A stretch of DNA of 64,000 nt from Bradyrhizobium sp. G127 (GCF_021502575.1 NZ_JAKFGN010000002.1:930001-994000); one strand, 5' to 3'; positions 1-10,310 are shown, counted from the stretch's first letter. Program-made: numbers and translations. Notes: generated from the sequence alone by a model not told the origin.

Positions 1-49
1 GTGGAATAACCGGGGCACAATTGCCTAGCGGGCAAGAATTGCCGCTCGT

Positions 50-568
50 TCAGGTCGTGGAACCGTCCGCGGGTTTGAACGAGAGGGCGAGCCCGTTCAT
101 GCAGTAGCGCAGCCCCGTTGGCTTCGGGCCGTCGTCGAACACATGGCCGAGATGACCGCCGCAACGGCGGCAAAGCGTCTCGGTCCGCACCATCATAAAA
201 GTGGTGTCCTTCTTCTCGAGAATGGAGTTCGGAAGCGCCTGATAGAAACTCGGCCAGCCGGTGCCGCTCTCGAATTTCGTATCCGACGAGAACAGCGGCA
301 AATCGCAGCCTGCGCAAGTGAAGGTTCCCTTGCGCTTCTCCTTGTTCAGCGGGCTGGAAAACGGGCGCTCGGTGCCCGCTTCGCGCAGCACATTATACTG
401 GGCGGGCGAGAGCTGTTTCTTCCACTCCTCCGGCGTCTTCTCGATCTCGAACTTTTCCGCTCCCGATCTCTCGGCGGCATTGGCACCGCCACCCATCCCG
501 AGCCAGCGGAAGGCCGAGAATGCGGCGAGGGACGTTGCGGATGCAAGCAGAATGCGGCGATCGATCAT
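50..568 (-). CDS. msrB: Peptide-methionine (R)-S-oxide reductase, exported form
   Basis: This enzyme reduces the R-sulfoxide of methionine in proteins back to methionine. The 172-residue reading has a twin-arginine-like N-terminus (DRRILL followed by a hydrophobic stretch to about residue 31), so it is probably exported to the periplasm. The SelR/MsrB fold follows: zinc cysteine pairs at C85/C88 (CAGC) and C133/C136 (CRRC), the GTGWPSF motif near 102-108, and the catalytic cysteine C156 in RYCMNG. An in-frame ATG 14 codons upstream exists, but the ATG at 568 puts the RR pair in signal-peptide position and is preferred. Family identity is secure; export is inferred from the N-terminus. Confidence 0.95.
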   Translation of the reverse strand: MIDRRILLASATSLAAFSAFRWLGMGGGANAAERSGAEKFEIEKTPEEWKKQLSPAQYNVLREAGTERPFSSPLNKEKRKGTFTCAGCDLPLFSSDTKFESGTGWPSFYQALPNSILEKKDTTFMMVRTETLCRRCGGHLGHVFDDGPKPTGLRYCMNGLALSFKPADGSTT

Positions 569-738
569 GGTCAAAGCTCCGTGCAGATCGGGAAACAGGC
601 TGTCCATCACGATCTACGGTCCAGTCCGCGAAACGTTACAGCAAGGTTGTGGCCCACGGCTCACTTTCCCGCGAGGCCACGAACTTCCCGGCCATAGCAG
701 CCCCCGATGTTCCAATAACCCCGCCGCCGGCGCGTTAT

Positions 739-2142
739 TCAAGCACCGCCAGCCGAACCGCCGCTGCCTTCGCGAGGCGGCATGGCACTGCGACGCCCCA
801 CTGCCCTGGCCTGCGCCTCGGCCATGCGCGCCGCGCGAGCCCGCTCCCGCGCCTGCTCGCGTCCTCGGGCGCGCTCGCGAAAACGCGACAAGGCTCCCGC
901 CGCTGCGGAATGTCCGCGCGACCACACGCCGAACACCTGCCCGGCCATGCGCCCTGCCGCGCCACCGGCCCAGACCAGTTCGAACGGAGAGAACAACCGC
1001 CAGCGGTCGTCGCCTTGCTGAATCGCCCGCGCCACAAGCTGGCCGCCCATCGCAGTCGTATTCAGCCCCTGACGTCCGAAACCGCTGAGAACCCAGAGAC
1101 CGGGTTGCAGTTCGCCGATCTGCGGCATGCCATGCACCGTCTGCCCGAACATGCCGCTCCATGCGTCGGCGATCTTGACCGGGCCAAGTTTCGGGAAAAT
1201 CGATGCGATGCGGCTCTGAATACGTTTCGCATAACGCCGCGGATCGCCCTGCCATGTGGTCTCGTGGCTCGACCACAACAGCCGGTCGCCATCGACAATG
1301 CGGAAATGATCGATGTCGTGGGTATCGGCCACCGCCCCCCGAAAGGTGATCGCGCCGGCAAGACGCTCGCCGAGCGGTTCGGTCAAGGCAACGTAGCGCC
1401 AGGTCGGCAGCAGCGTCGCCGTGAGACGCCGGCCGGGCGCACCGAGATGCGCATTGCCCGCGAATACGATGTGGGAGCAGCGCAGCTTCGCCGACGGCGT
1501 TGCAACGCGCTTGCGGATGCCGGCCGGATCGATGCTGACGACCGGCGTGTCTTCGAAAATCCGTACCCCGGCGTCTTCCGCCAGTTCAGCGAGGCGGTGC
1601 ACATATCGCCGCCCGTCGATCTGAAAGGCTTTCGGAAAATGGATCGCATGGAAATAACGATCCGTTTTCAGCGTTTCGCGCACACGATCGATCTGCCAGC
1701 CTTCCACTTCGGTACCGAAATCTTCTCCAAGAGTTTGCAACCGGCTGATGAGCTCATCGCCGGCGTCGACTTTGGAGACTTCCAACGCCCCCTCGCTCAT
1801 GACAGCGCCGGGCGTACCACTCGCAGTCGCGCGAACGTAGTCGGCGCCTTCCTGCGCGAGCGACCAGAGCGCGCGGGCATCGTCGAAGCCGACACGTTCG
1901 ATCAGATCCGAAACCGCAACGCCGTAACCGGGCATGACGGTTCCGAGATTATGGCCCGATGCATTCCAGCCGATGTTGCGGCCTTCGAGCAGCGCGACGC
2001 TTGCGCCCATCAGGGCGGCCTCCCGCGCCATTGTCAGGCCGGCGAGCCCTCCCCCGACGACACAGATATCCACATCCAGATCGAACGTCAGTCGTTCGCG
2101 GATGGACACGTCTGTCGAAGAATTCTGCGGAGAACCGTCCAT
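739..2142 (-). CDS. FAD-dependent amino-acid/amine oxidoreductase (DadA/PuuB-like)
   Basis: This is a DAO-superfamily flavoprotein that probably oxidises an amino acid or amine to the imino product. The FAD-binding dinucleotide motif (VVGGGLAGLTMA) lies about 28 residues from the chosen ATG at 2142. The family FAD-contact segment near the C-terminus is also visible (GLWVLSGFGRQGLN). Further in-frame starts up to 2235 would add residues unlike the family. After the catalytic domain there is a transmembrane-like or amphipathic segment, then an unusual tail of about 45 residues rich in Arg and Ala (RERARGREQARERARAAR), ending in Gly/Ser. The substrate cannot be read from the sequence. The gene stands alone. 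Confidence 0.85.
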   Translation of the reverse strand: MDGSPQNSSTDVSIRERLTFDLDVDICVVGGGLAGLTMAREAALMGASVALLEGRNIGWNASGHNLGTVMPGYGVAVSDLIERVGFDDARALWSLAQEGADYVRATASGTPGAVMSEGALEVSKVDAGDELISRLQTLGEDFGTEVEGWQIDRVRETLKTDRYFHAIHFPKAFQIDGRRYVHRLAELAEDAGVRIFEDTPVVSIDPAGIRKRVATPSAKLRCSHIVFAGNAHLGAPGRRLTATLLPTWRYVALTEPLGERLAGAITFRGAVADTHDIDHFRIVDGDRLLWSSHETTWQGDPRRYAKRIQSRIASIFPKLGPVKIADAWSGMFGQTVHGMPQIGELQPGLWVLSGFGRQGLNTTAMGGQLVARAIQQGDDRWRLFSPFELVWAGGAAGRMAGQVFGVWSRGHSAAAGALSRFRERARGREQARERARAARMAEAQARAVGRRSAMPPREGSGGSAGGA

Positions 2143-2251
2143 ACCACCTTCCCGGAAATAGCCTGCCCCAAACATCCATTTTATGGGTGTAACAGCGCTC
2201 AGGTCTGCCACTTTATTCCCCATGCGCTTGTACACTATTTCGGCTCATGCC

Positions 2252-2327
2252 CTAATGTGGCGGTTGACAAGTCCGCAACATTTTCTCGGCACGATCATCT
2301 GCGGACTTGCCAACCAAACCACATTAG
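2252..2327. repeat. Imperfect inverted repeat (intergenic palindromic element A)
   Basis: The arm at 2252-2276 (ctaatgtggcggttgacaag, then tccgca) pairs with the arm at 2300-2327 (tgcggacttgccaaccaaac, then cacattag). There is a small bulge in each and a loop of about 23 bases. The element sits upstream of the FAD oxidoreductase. It looks like a member of a small dispersed palindromic repeat family rather than a terminator, since no T-run follows. Confidence 0.7.
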
Positions 2328-2339
2328 AATCGTAATTTT

Positions 2340-2415
2340 CTAGTGTCCTTTTGAATCCGAAGTTCGCTACGGAACGCGCTGCAAATCGAGGCGAACTTCG
2401 GGTTCAGGACACTAG
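2340..2415. repeat. Imperfect inverted repeat (intergenic palindromic element B)
   Basis: The left arm at 2340-2367 begins ctagtgtcc and ends gaagttcgc. The right arm at 2391-2415 (gcgaacttcgggttcaggac, then actag) is its near-complement. A third partial copy of the inner motif (gcgaagttcga) follows at 2419-2429. It lies immediately after element A and before the sixA start. Confidence 0.75.
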
Positions 2416-2454
2416 TGTGCGAAGTTCGAACGCCCACTGAAACGAGATCGCGAT

Positions 2455-2988
2455 ATGCGCCGACTGATCCTGCTGCGCCATGCCAAGACCGAGCGGGACG
2501 CCCCGTCGGGAAAGGATCAGGACCGCCGCCTCGACGAACGCGGCAAGCAGGACGGCGCGGACATCGGCCGATGGCTGGCGCTAAATGACTATCGTCCCGA
2601 CCTCGCGCTGGTCTCGTCCGCGGTGCGCGCGCAGGAAACCTGGGAACTGCTGCGCGCCGCCCTGCCCTCCACACGAGCGAAGCATGTGGCGGAATTGTAC
2701 GGAGCCGATACATCCGAATTGCTGCGCGTGATTCACGGCGCGACGAGCGCGGACCCGCAGCGCCTTTTGATCGTCGCGCACAACCCCGGGCTGCACGAAC
2801 TGGCGCTCGGCCTGATCTCCGGCGGCGATCCGGCAGGCCGGCGGGCGCTGGATTCCAACCTGCCGACAGCGGGCGTCGCGGTGATCGATTTCGCAACCGA
2901 CGAGTGGGATGAGGTCCGCTTCCGCAGCGGACGGCTGGAGCGGTTCGTCAGCCCGAAACTGCTGAGAGAGGAATCCGGCGGCGAGTAG
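2455..2988 (+). CDS. sixA: Phosphohistidine phosphatase, SixA type
   Basis: This is a histidine-phosphatase superfamily member of 177 residues. The catalytic RHA triad begins at residue 8 (LILLRHAKTE), with the phospho-accepting histidine at position 9. A conserved arginine follows in SSAVRAQET, and a second catalytic histidine lies in IVAHNPGLHEL near residue 107. SixA proteins remove phosphate from the histidine of Hpt domains or, in E. coli, of the nitrogen phosphotransfer protein NPr. Which partner applies here is not shown, though an Hpt protein is encoded 10 kb away. The length and compact form fit SixA rather than phosphoglycerate mutase. Confidence 0.88.
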   Translation: MRRLILLRHAKTERDAPSGKDQDRRLDERGKQDGADIGRWLALNDYRPDLALVSSAVRAQETWELLRAALPSTRAKHVAELYGADTSELLRVIHGATSADPQRLLIVAHNPGLHELALGLISGGDPAGRRALDSNLPTAGVAVIDFATDEWDEVRFRSGRLERFVSPKLLREESGGE

Positions 2989-3145
2989 CCGCAGAACGGC
3001 CGACGCATCGCGCAATCGCCTTGCATCTTGCCATCGGGGAATTCATCGTGGGTCATCCTAGTGGAGTGGATTTGACATTCGCCACCCAGCCAACAGCGGA
3101 TGCGAATGTTAGAATTGGACCACTAGCTTCTGAGCGGAGAGACCG

Positions 3146-3571
3146 ATGTTTCAGTCCATCCTCGTGCCCATCGACCTTGCCGACACCGATCTCGCCAAAC
3201 CCGCTATCGAGACTGCTGCGTCGCTCTCAAAATCCTCCGGCGGCACGGTGCGGCTGATCAACGTGATGCCGATCACGCCGGTGATGCTGGCGGAATATGT
3301 CCCGCCGGATTTCGAGATCCAGCAGCGGCAATCGTCGGAAGATGCGCTCGCCATCGTGGCGCGCGAGTCAGGCATCGAGAGCCGGCGCATTTCGATCACC
3401 GTGCGGCAGGGCGGCATTTATCACGAGGTCCTGGAGGAAGCCGCCGACATCGGCGCCGACCTGATCGTGATGACCTCGCACCGGCCCTCGATGCAAAGCT
3501 ATTTTCTCGGCTCCAACGCGGGCCACGTGGTTCGCTATGCGAAATGTTCGGTCCTGGTGGTTCGGCACTAG
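3146..3571 (+). CDS. Universal stress protein family (UspA domain)
   Basis: A single UspA domain of 141 residues fills the protein. It opens with the first beta strand FQSILVPIDLAD and ends with the ATP-binding signature GSNAGHVVRYAKCSVLVV, which fits the G-x2-G-x9-G-S/T type only loosely. These cytosolic alpha/beta proteins bind ATP or other nucleotides and accumulate under stress. The start is supported by a purine-rich gagcggagag upstream of ATG 3146. It is monocistronic between sixA and a convergent membrane protein gene. Confidence 0.92.
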   Translation: MFQSILVPIDLADTDLAKPAIETAASLSKSSGGTVRLINVMPITPVMLAEYVPPDFEIQQRQSSEDALAIVARESGIESRRISITVRQGGIYHEVLEEAADIGADLIVMTSHRPSMQSYFLGSNAGHVVRYAKCSVLVVRH

Positions 3572-3767
3572 GATTTGATTTAGCGACTATCGCCGCGCGA
3601 CAAAGATCACAAAGTGGTTGTGGCCCTCCTGCTGGCTTCTCCCCGACATCGCCTTGGGATACGCTGACGCGCCGCCGGAGGGTGATCCCCATCATCGGGC
3701 GGTAAGGTTTGGCCGGGCCGGCCAACGAAGCCCGGCCGAGCTGACCCATCGCCCACGACAGCATCCG

Positions 3768-4391
3768 TTACGGCAAAACGTCCTCGGGCAGCGCGTCGAA
3801 CGTATAGCTGCGCGGCCTGTTGCGGCGCATGAAGCCGCCGATCTGCCAGATAAACAGCGCGGCGAAGCCGACGAGAAACAGCGCGCCGGCGAATTCACCC
3901 GTGAGCAGCGCCCGGATCAGCAAACCCAGCATGGCGATGGCAACAATCGCGATGACCACCATCGCCGCCAGATAGATGTTCGGATTGATCCCGACGACCA
4001 GCACGGCCCGGCTTTTTATGTCAGCAAGACGCCGGTGCAACTCCATGACAAATGCGCGGTAACCGTTATCCTGCGGCGACATCAGCGCCACCGTATGCCA
4101 CGTCGTCGAATAGAGCGTGACGCGCTCGCCGCGCGTGTCCTCGATATCGGTCCGGAATCGCCGTGACTGCATCGACACCGGACGATACGACAGGCGAATG
4201 GCCGCGATCTTCTCCAGTGGCCAAACGCCCTTCTTTCCCCTTGCCTGCCACGACAGGCCATCATCTGTGAGATCGAACTGCGATGCACCGCCGACGAGAG
4301 ACGGCTTGAAGATATACTGGGTGCCGTCGCTAGCGGCCACTGAGCCGATTGCCTCTCCTCGCAGTCCGGTCTTGAATATTTGCGAGAGCAT
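3768..4391 (-). CDS. Hypothetical protein with two C-terminal membrane helices
   Basis: This 207-residue protein is not recognised as a named family. The first 125 residues are soluble and beta-rich, with a pattern like a membrane-associated PH-like domain (WPLEKIAAIRLSYRP, then RGERVTLYST). Two hydrophobic helices follow at about residues 135-160 (YLAAMVVIAIVAIAMLGLLI) and 165-187 (FAGALFLVGFAALFIWQIGG). The tail is basic and ends at DALPEDVLP. It is divergent from the small membrane protein at 4497, with about 105 bases between starts. Function unknown. Confidence 0.75.
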   Translation of the reverse strand: MLSQIFKTGLRGEAIGSVAASDGTQYIFKPSLVGGASQFDLTDDGLSWQARGKKGVWPLEKIAAIRLSYRPVSMQSRRFRTDIEDTRGERVTLYSTTWHTVALMSPQDNGYRAFVMELHRRLADIKSRAVLVVGINPNIYLAAMVVIAIVAIAMLGLLIRALLTGEFAGALFLVGFAALFIWQIGGFMRRNRPRSYTFDALPEDVLP

Positions 4392-4496
4392 GGAAATCCT
4401 CGATCGATCGCGAGCAGCTGTCCATCCTTGCTTGCGCGTCAGATGGCAGGCGTTCTACAAGTCATAGCAGCACAACGCGTTCAGACGAAATATCCG

Positions 4497-4931
4497 ATGG
4501 CAAAGCCGGCCTATTTCTCGCGTCATATCGTTCTCGCCGGATCGATCCTGTTCGGCGTGCTGCTCGCGCTTGGCATTCACATCATTATCCAGCGCTTCGA
4601 TCTCAATCTTGCCGATTTATGGAAATCGGACGCGCCGGGCCTGATCCCCGCGCGCGCGGCGCTGGCGTGGTGGCTGATCGGGGGAGTGGCGTTTCTGGCG
4701 GGCTTCATCGCCGCGTCGCTGATGCACGGTGCAGTGTCCGGGCAGATTCCGTTGCGGCTGCGGCAATTCCTGATCACGGTCGGCATCATCATGCTGATGG
4801 CCGCCGGACAGGCAGCCTCTGCACCCAGCCAGATCCCGACGCTGTCCGGCGTTCTGGCCGCCGTGGTGGCGTTGTGCCTCGGAGCGGTGATGTCATTTTG
4901 CGGCGCGCAATTTGCGCTGCGCCGCGTCTGA
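4497..4931 (+). CDS. Small four-helix integral membrane protein, unknown function
   Basis: The protein has 144 residues and four predicted membrane helices: about 11-30 (HIVLAGSILFGVLLALGIHI), 53-75, 86-105 and 112-135. The start at ATG 4497 (MAKPAYFSRH) places a short polar segment before helix 1. The longer in-frame reading back to 4380 has a composition unlike a real N-terminus and overlaps the opposite-strand gene start. No catalytic motif is visible. Confidence 0.7.
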   Translation: MAKPAYFSRHIVLAGSILFGVLLALGIHIIIQRFDLNLADLWKSDAPGLIPARAALAWWLIGGVAFLAGFIAASLMHGAVSGQIPLRLRQFLITVGIIMLMAAGQAASAPSQIPTLSGVLAAVVALCLGAVMSFCGAQFALRRV

Positions 4932-5369
4932 AAAAATGCCGCGGGCCTAAAGCGACGCGGCGTTATGCCCCATTTATCCCGCATGGAGCCGCAGCCGTAG
5001 ATTTGCGGCGGTCGCGACCGTTGCGATCCACTCGCATCAACGCCAATGACCGTCTTGCCTTGAGGCATATTCATTTGTTCCTCGTTCATGAAAGAAAACC
5101 CTGAACGGAGGGAACAGAGCGGCCGCCCGCACTTTGAAACACCGTCCTCATTTCCCATATTAATGATGACGCTCACGAGGGACAGCGGTCCCGTGTGAAG
5201 CGCATATGACATCTGCGCCACGCGATTTTCTTGTGCTGCGTCAAGTCTCCGCGCTGCATAACGGCCTATTTTCCAAAGCAGGGATTTCGCGTATGAGTAC
5301 CGTCGCAGCCGCTTGCTCACTGTCGCCTCAATCGGCTTTTATAGAATTCGCGCCCTGCCGGGAGGACGA
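4932..5369. other. Gene-free stretch upstream of the MprF-like gene
   Basis: I see no convincing coding sequence, RNA gene or terminator in these 438 bases. Short open frames here lack family resemblance. The only clear signal is the ribosome binding site ggagga at 5361-5366 serving the ATG at 5370. Confidence 0.6.
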
Positions 5370-6431
5370 ATGCAGCACTTGTTGAGCACGCTGGGGCGTG
5401 TCTTTAGAGAAAAAATCGGCTGGAAAAAGGTCGGAATCGCCGCCAGCCTTTTGATCGTTTCCATCGCGATCATGCATCTGTTCCGCACCCTGAAGGGTGT
5501 GGATACAGCCATGGTTTTGACTGCGCTTGCGGAGAAGTCCCAAGGCCAGATCGTGATGGCGGCCCTGTGCGTGCTGTGCGCGTTCTTCACCCTCACCTTC
5601 TATGACCTGTTCGCGCTGCGCACCATCGGCAAGATGCATGTGCCCTACCGCATTGCGGCGCTCTCGAGCTTCACCAGCTACACGGTCGGACACAACATCG
5701 GCGCGACGGTTTTCACCGGCGGCGCGATCCGCTTCCGCATCTACTCGGACTGGGGCTTGACCGCGATCGATGTCGCGAAGATCTGCTTCATCTCGGGCCT
5801 GACCTTCTGGCTCGGCAACACCTTCGTGCTCGGCATCGGCATGATCTGGCATCCCGCCGCCGCCGCCTCCATCGATCTGCTGCCGGAGAGCATCAACCAA
5901 TTGATCGGTTTGGGACTGCTCGCCGGCATTGCCGTCTATCTCACATGGATCGCGACAGGCCGGGGCCGCCGGCAACTCGGCAAAGACGGCTGGAAAGTCG
6001 CGCTCCCGTCCGCGCCGCTCACCCTTTTGCAGATCCTGATCGGCGTCGTCGATCTCGGCTTCTGCGCGCTGGCGATGTATCTGCTCGCGCCCTCGCATCC
6101 CGATCTTGATTTCGTCACACTGTCCGTCGTCTTCATTCTCGCGACGCTGCTCGGCTTCGCCAGCCATGCGCCGGGCAGTCTCGGCGTGTTCGACGCGGCC
6201 ATGCTGATCGGGCTGCCGATGCTCGGCAAGGAAGATCTGCTGGCGTCCTTGCTGGTGTTCCGCATTCTCTACTTCCTGATCCCGTTCGCGACCTCGATTA
6301 CGATCCTGGGCGTCCGGGAATTGTGGCTCAGCGTGATCCAGCCGTGGCAACAAAGCCGGAAACTCCGGCCCGCACCCGCTGTCGCGCAATCGTCGCCTCA
6401 GCAAGTAAAGACCAAGCAGGCAGCGGAATAG
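5370..6431 (+). CDS. Lysylphosphatidylglycerol-synthase-like integral membrane protein (UPF0104/MprF N-domain)
   Basis: This 353-residue polytopic protein matches the membrane domain of MprF-type flippase proteins. It has several hydrophobic helices, and the family GG segment after the amphipathic loop is present (GHNIGATVFTGGAIRFR, about residues 107-123). The loop SHAPGSLGVFDAAML, about residues 264-278, is typical of the family. Proteins with only this domain are thought to move lipids or lipid-linked molecules across the inner membrane; the cargo is unknown. ATG 5370 has ggagga five bases upstream, so this start is preferred over 5313. A second paralogue lies at 45907. Confidence 0.85.
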   Translation: MQHLLSTLGRVFREKIGWKKVGIAASLLIVSIAIMHLFRTLKGVDTAMVLTALAEKSQGQIVMAALCVLCAFFTLTFYDLFALRTIGKMHVPYRIAALSSFTSYTVGHNIGATVFTGGAIRFRIYSDWGLTAIDVAKICFISGLTFWLGNTFVLGIGMIWHPAAAASIDLLPESINQLIGLGLLAGIAVYLTWIATGRGRRQLGKDGWKVALPSAPLTLLQILIGVVDLGFCALAMYLLAPSHPDLDFVTLSVVFILATLLGFASHAPGSLGVFDAAMLIGLPMLGKEDLLASLLVFRILYFLIPFATSITILGVRELWLSVIQPWQQSRKLRPAPAVAQSSPQQVKTKQAAE

Positions 6432-6528
6432 TCGCCGCACAAAGATGTGGCTTGTAGGGGTTGCGGGGGCGCTCTAGGCTTCGAAGGCACCCCACATTTT
6501 GGCCTCATCCGTCGGCTTCAAAACCAGC

Positions 6529-8538
6529 ATGATCCATTCGCGCGTTATTCGCCTTTCGCTCAGGGCTTGCCTCTTGATCGCGGCGCTCGGCGGTGCGATG
6601 GCTGCTCCCGCCACGGCGCAAACTCCGCTGGTCCCCTCCGCATCGCCGGCCGCAGAGCCCGTGCAACCGGTGCCCGGCGTGGGGATGCAGATTTCGTGGG
6701 AAGTCCGCAACCGCTTCCGCCTGTTCCGCGAGGAGCGCGACTTTCTGCTCCATGTGGAATCGCTTCGGGGCCGCAATATCCTTGAAGCCGAACAGACGCT
6801 GGCAACCCAGAGCGATGGGCGCGGCTGGGCGCGCAACACGGTTGGGCGGCTCTGTATCGATGCATCAGGGCGCGTCAGCGAACCCTGCACCCGCGACAAC
6901 GTCAAGGAAAGCTATCTCACCCCGCTCGATCATCCGGTGACGGTGCGTCTCACCGGCGCGGTGCCGGTGGGCGCGACCTGCGCCTGGACGTTCAGTGACG
7001 GCGACCCGCCGCGGCAATCGACGGTCGATTGCGCCGAACCGATCAATCTGCGCGTCCGCTACGGCCGCCCCACCCCTGTCACCGTCGATGTGTCGAGCGG
7101 CCCCGACGCGCCGCAGCGCGTCACCACCGAGATCGCCGTGCGCGACATCTTCATTGCGGGCCTCGGCGATTCGATTGCATCGGGCGAAGGTAATCCGGAT
7201 CGCGCCGTGACACTGAGCGATGAGGGCTTCTGTTTCCGCTCCTATCTCGGCGGCCCCACCGGTATGTATTTCCGTCCCGGCCGCGCCGGCTTCAAGGGCG
7301 CGCGCGCCTGCGACACGTCGGACGGCACCAGCCTGCAGAACTGGCAGCGCGCCGGCGCGCAGTGGCTCAATCCCGCGTGCCATCGCTCGCTCTACAGCTA
7401 CCAGACCCGCATGGCGATCACGCTGGCGGTGCAGAATCCGCAGATCGCGGTAACCTATCTGCCGCTGGCCTGCACCGGCGCGACCATCGCCGAAGGCATG
7501 CTCGGCTCGCAGCGCGCCCGCGAATGCGTCGTCGGCCGCAACGGGTTCACCTGTCAGGGCACGGTGAATGCGCAGGTCGCGGAATTGCGCGAAGCGCTCA
7601 ACGCCGCTTCGCAACGCCAGCCGGGCCGGCAGCTCGACCTCGTGCTGCTCTCCGTCGGCGCCAACGACGTGGATTTTTCAGGACTCGTCGCCGACGTCAT
7701 CGTCGAACGGCAGACCGAGCGCGCGCTGTCGCGGCGCACCGGGGTGATCAGTTCCGTGGACGAGGCGCGTTCCATTTTACAGACCGATCTGCCGCGCGGA
7801 TTCGGCAAGCTGCGTCAGGCGCTGAAGCCGTTCGTCGGCGGCGACCTGTCGCGCGTGCTATACGTGTCCTACGCAAACCCGTCGCTGCTGAACGGCGCGC
7901 CCTGCCCCGGCGGCCGCGCGGGCTTCGACATTCATCCGGCGTTCAACGCCGATCCGCAGCGGCTCGCCGAGGTGACGGAGTTCGTGCAGAGCGAGTTTCT
8001 GCCCGCGCTCAAGAAGCTGGCGCTGTGCAGCGGCGGCGTGTTGTGCGGCGACAACAGCCGCGACCGCATGACCTTCGTCGACCAGCATCAGGCGCAGTTT
8101 GGCAATCACGGCTTCTGCGCGCGCGCGGAGAGCGATCCGCCGTTCGACCGCGAATGTTTCTCGGCCACCGGCGAGAGCTTTGTCAGCGACATCGTCAACG
8201 CGGCGAACAATCCGCTTGTCTGCGGTGCAGGCGCCAGCGACTTCAGAGCCTATTCGCCCCGCGCGCGCTGGATCCGCGACGCCAATGACAGCTACTTCAC
8301 AGCGATGACCTATCCGCAGGCGCAAAAAGCGCCGACCAACCAGCCGGGCGACATTCACGACGCCACATGGGGCGTGCTGTCGGCTGTCTATGGCGGCGCG
8401 ATTCATCCAACTGCCGAAGGCCATGCCGCGATGGCGGACGCCGCGCTGCCGGCGGCGACGTCGGTGCTGGGCCTTGGCCTGTCGGAAGCCCAGGTCACCA
8501 GCGAGCCGATCGCGCCGGTGACGCCGCGGGCGCAATAG
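6529..8538 (+). CDS. Secreted SGNH/GDSL-type hydrolase, large form
   Basis: The protein has 669 residues and a clear signal peptide (MIHSRVIRLSLRACLLIAAL, cleavage after ATAQ near residue 31), so it is periplasmic or outer-surface. After a domain of about 200 residues comes the block I motif GLGDSIASGEG with the nucleophile serine near residue 215. Block III (VGANDV) lies near 377 and block V (HPTAEGH) near 626; the histidine is present but the usual Asp three residues before it is replaced (GGAIHP). Many cysteines suggest disulfides. Family members hydrolyse esters of lipids or acetylated carbohydrates; the substrate here is unknown. ATG 6499 is an alternative start. Confidence 0.82.
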   Translation: MIHSRVIRLSLRACLLIAALGGAMAAPATAQTPLVPSASPAAEPVQPVPGVGMQISWEVRNRFRLFREERDFLLHVESLRGRNILEAEQTLATQSDGRGWARNTVGRLCIDASGRVSEPCTRDNVKESYLTPLDHPVTVRLTGAVPVGATCAWTFSDGDPPRQSTVDCAEPINLRVRYGRPTPVTVDVSSGPDAPQRVTTEIAVRDIFIAGLGDSIASGEGNPDRAVTLSDEGFCFRSYLGGPTGMYFRPGRAGFKGARACDTSDGTSLQNWQRAGAQWLNPACHRSLYSYQTRMAITLAVQNPQIAVTYLPLACTGATIAEGMLGSQRARECVVGRNGFTCQGTVNAQVAELREALNAASQRQPGRQLDLVLLSVGANDVDFSGLVADVIVERQTERALSRRTGVISSVDEARSILQTDLPRGFGKLRQALKPFVGGDLSRVLYVSYANPSLLNGAPCPGGRAGFDIHPAFNADPQRLAEVTEFVQSEFLPALKKLALCSGGVLCGDNSRDRMTFVDQHQAQFGNHGFCARAESDPPFDRECFSATGESFVSDIVNAANNPLVCGAGASDFRAYSPRARWIRDANDSYFTAMTYPQAQKAPTNQPGDIHDATWGVLSAVYGGAIHPTAEGHAAMADAALPAATSVLGLGLSEAQVTSEPIAPVTPRAQ

Positions 8539-9165
8539 CTACACGGCGGGCGCCCCCGCGACGCCGCGGCAGTGAAACGCCACCGGCTTCGGCGCATGCG
8601 GCAGATAGAAGCGATCGACCGCGCCGATCTCAAACCCTGCACCGGTCAGAAGAGCCATGGTGTCGCGATTGAGGTTGCAGCCGCACGCCATCACCTTCCA
8701 GATCGGATTGAGACGGTCTTGCCAGCGAACAACCGATGCCTCTTCGGCCTTGCCGTGCTCGCAGAACAGAAGCATGCCACCGGGTTTGAGTACCCGCCGA
8801 ATTTCCCGCAACGCAGCCACGGGGTCCGATACCGAGCAGAGGGTGTAAGTCAGCACGGCGGTGTCGGCGATGTTGTCTTCGAGGGGAATTTTCTCGGCAG
8901 GCGCCTGGATCAACTGCAACGGCACCGGCGAGTTGCTCCAGCGCTTGGTGCCGAGCGCGACGAACCCCTCGCCCGGATCGACGCCGATCACGCGGACAAC
9001 CTTCGCAGGATCGTAATGCGGCAGATTGAGGCCCGAACCGATGCCGACTTCCAGCACGACGCCGTGTGCTTTGGGCAGAACGATGCGCCGCTGCTCGGTG
9101 ATATCCTCGAGCGAACACAGTGCGCTCACGATGCGCGGCCCGATATGACGACCGTAGAAACCCAT
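8539..9165 (-). CDS. Class I SAM-dependent methyltransferase (METTL7-like)
   Basis: This 208-residue methyltransferase has SAM motif I as VLEVGIGSGLN (residues 37-47), the acidic loop VIGVDPGEG, and the post-II segment RRVLKPGGMLLFCEHG. The C-terminal pattern (RLNPIWKVMACGCNLNRDT) resembles the bacterial relatives of METTL7 thiol methyltransferases more than UbiE. It is convergent with the SGNH hydrolase gene, whose stop lies directly next to its own. The substrate is unknown. Confidence 0.8.
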   Translation of the reverse strand: MGFYGRHIGPRIVSALCSLEDITEQRRIVLPKAHGVVLEVGIGSGLNLPHYDPAKVVRVIGVDPGEGFVALGTKRWSNSPVPLQLIQAPAEKIPLEDNIADTAVLTYTLCSVSDPVAALREIRRVLKPGGMLLFCEHGKAEEASVVRWQDRLNPIWKVMACGCNLNRDTMALLTGAGFEIGAVDRFYLPHAPKPVAFHCRGVAGAPAV

Positions 9166-9248
9166 GCAATCACTCCCAAGGTGGCAACTGGGATGAATTG
9201 CAGTCTAGACGGTCCAGATTCAGGCGTACGACACGATTACGCGATTGC

Positions 9249-10310
<1,062 letters not shown>

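Noticed and set aside
520..2343. A 607-residue plus-strand frame across the FAD oxidoreductase gene
   Set aside because: It is antisense to a clear DadA-like enzyme and lacks any domain; GC-rich genes of this family often leave long antisense frames open.
4577..5320. A 247-residue minus-strand frame across 4932-5320
   Set aside because: It overlaps the four-helix membrane gene antisense, shows no family resemblance and has no good ribosome site.
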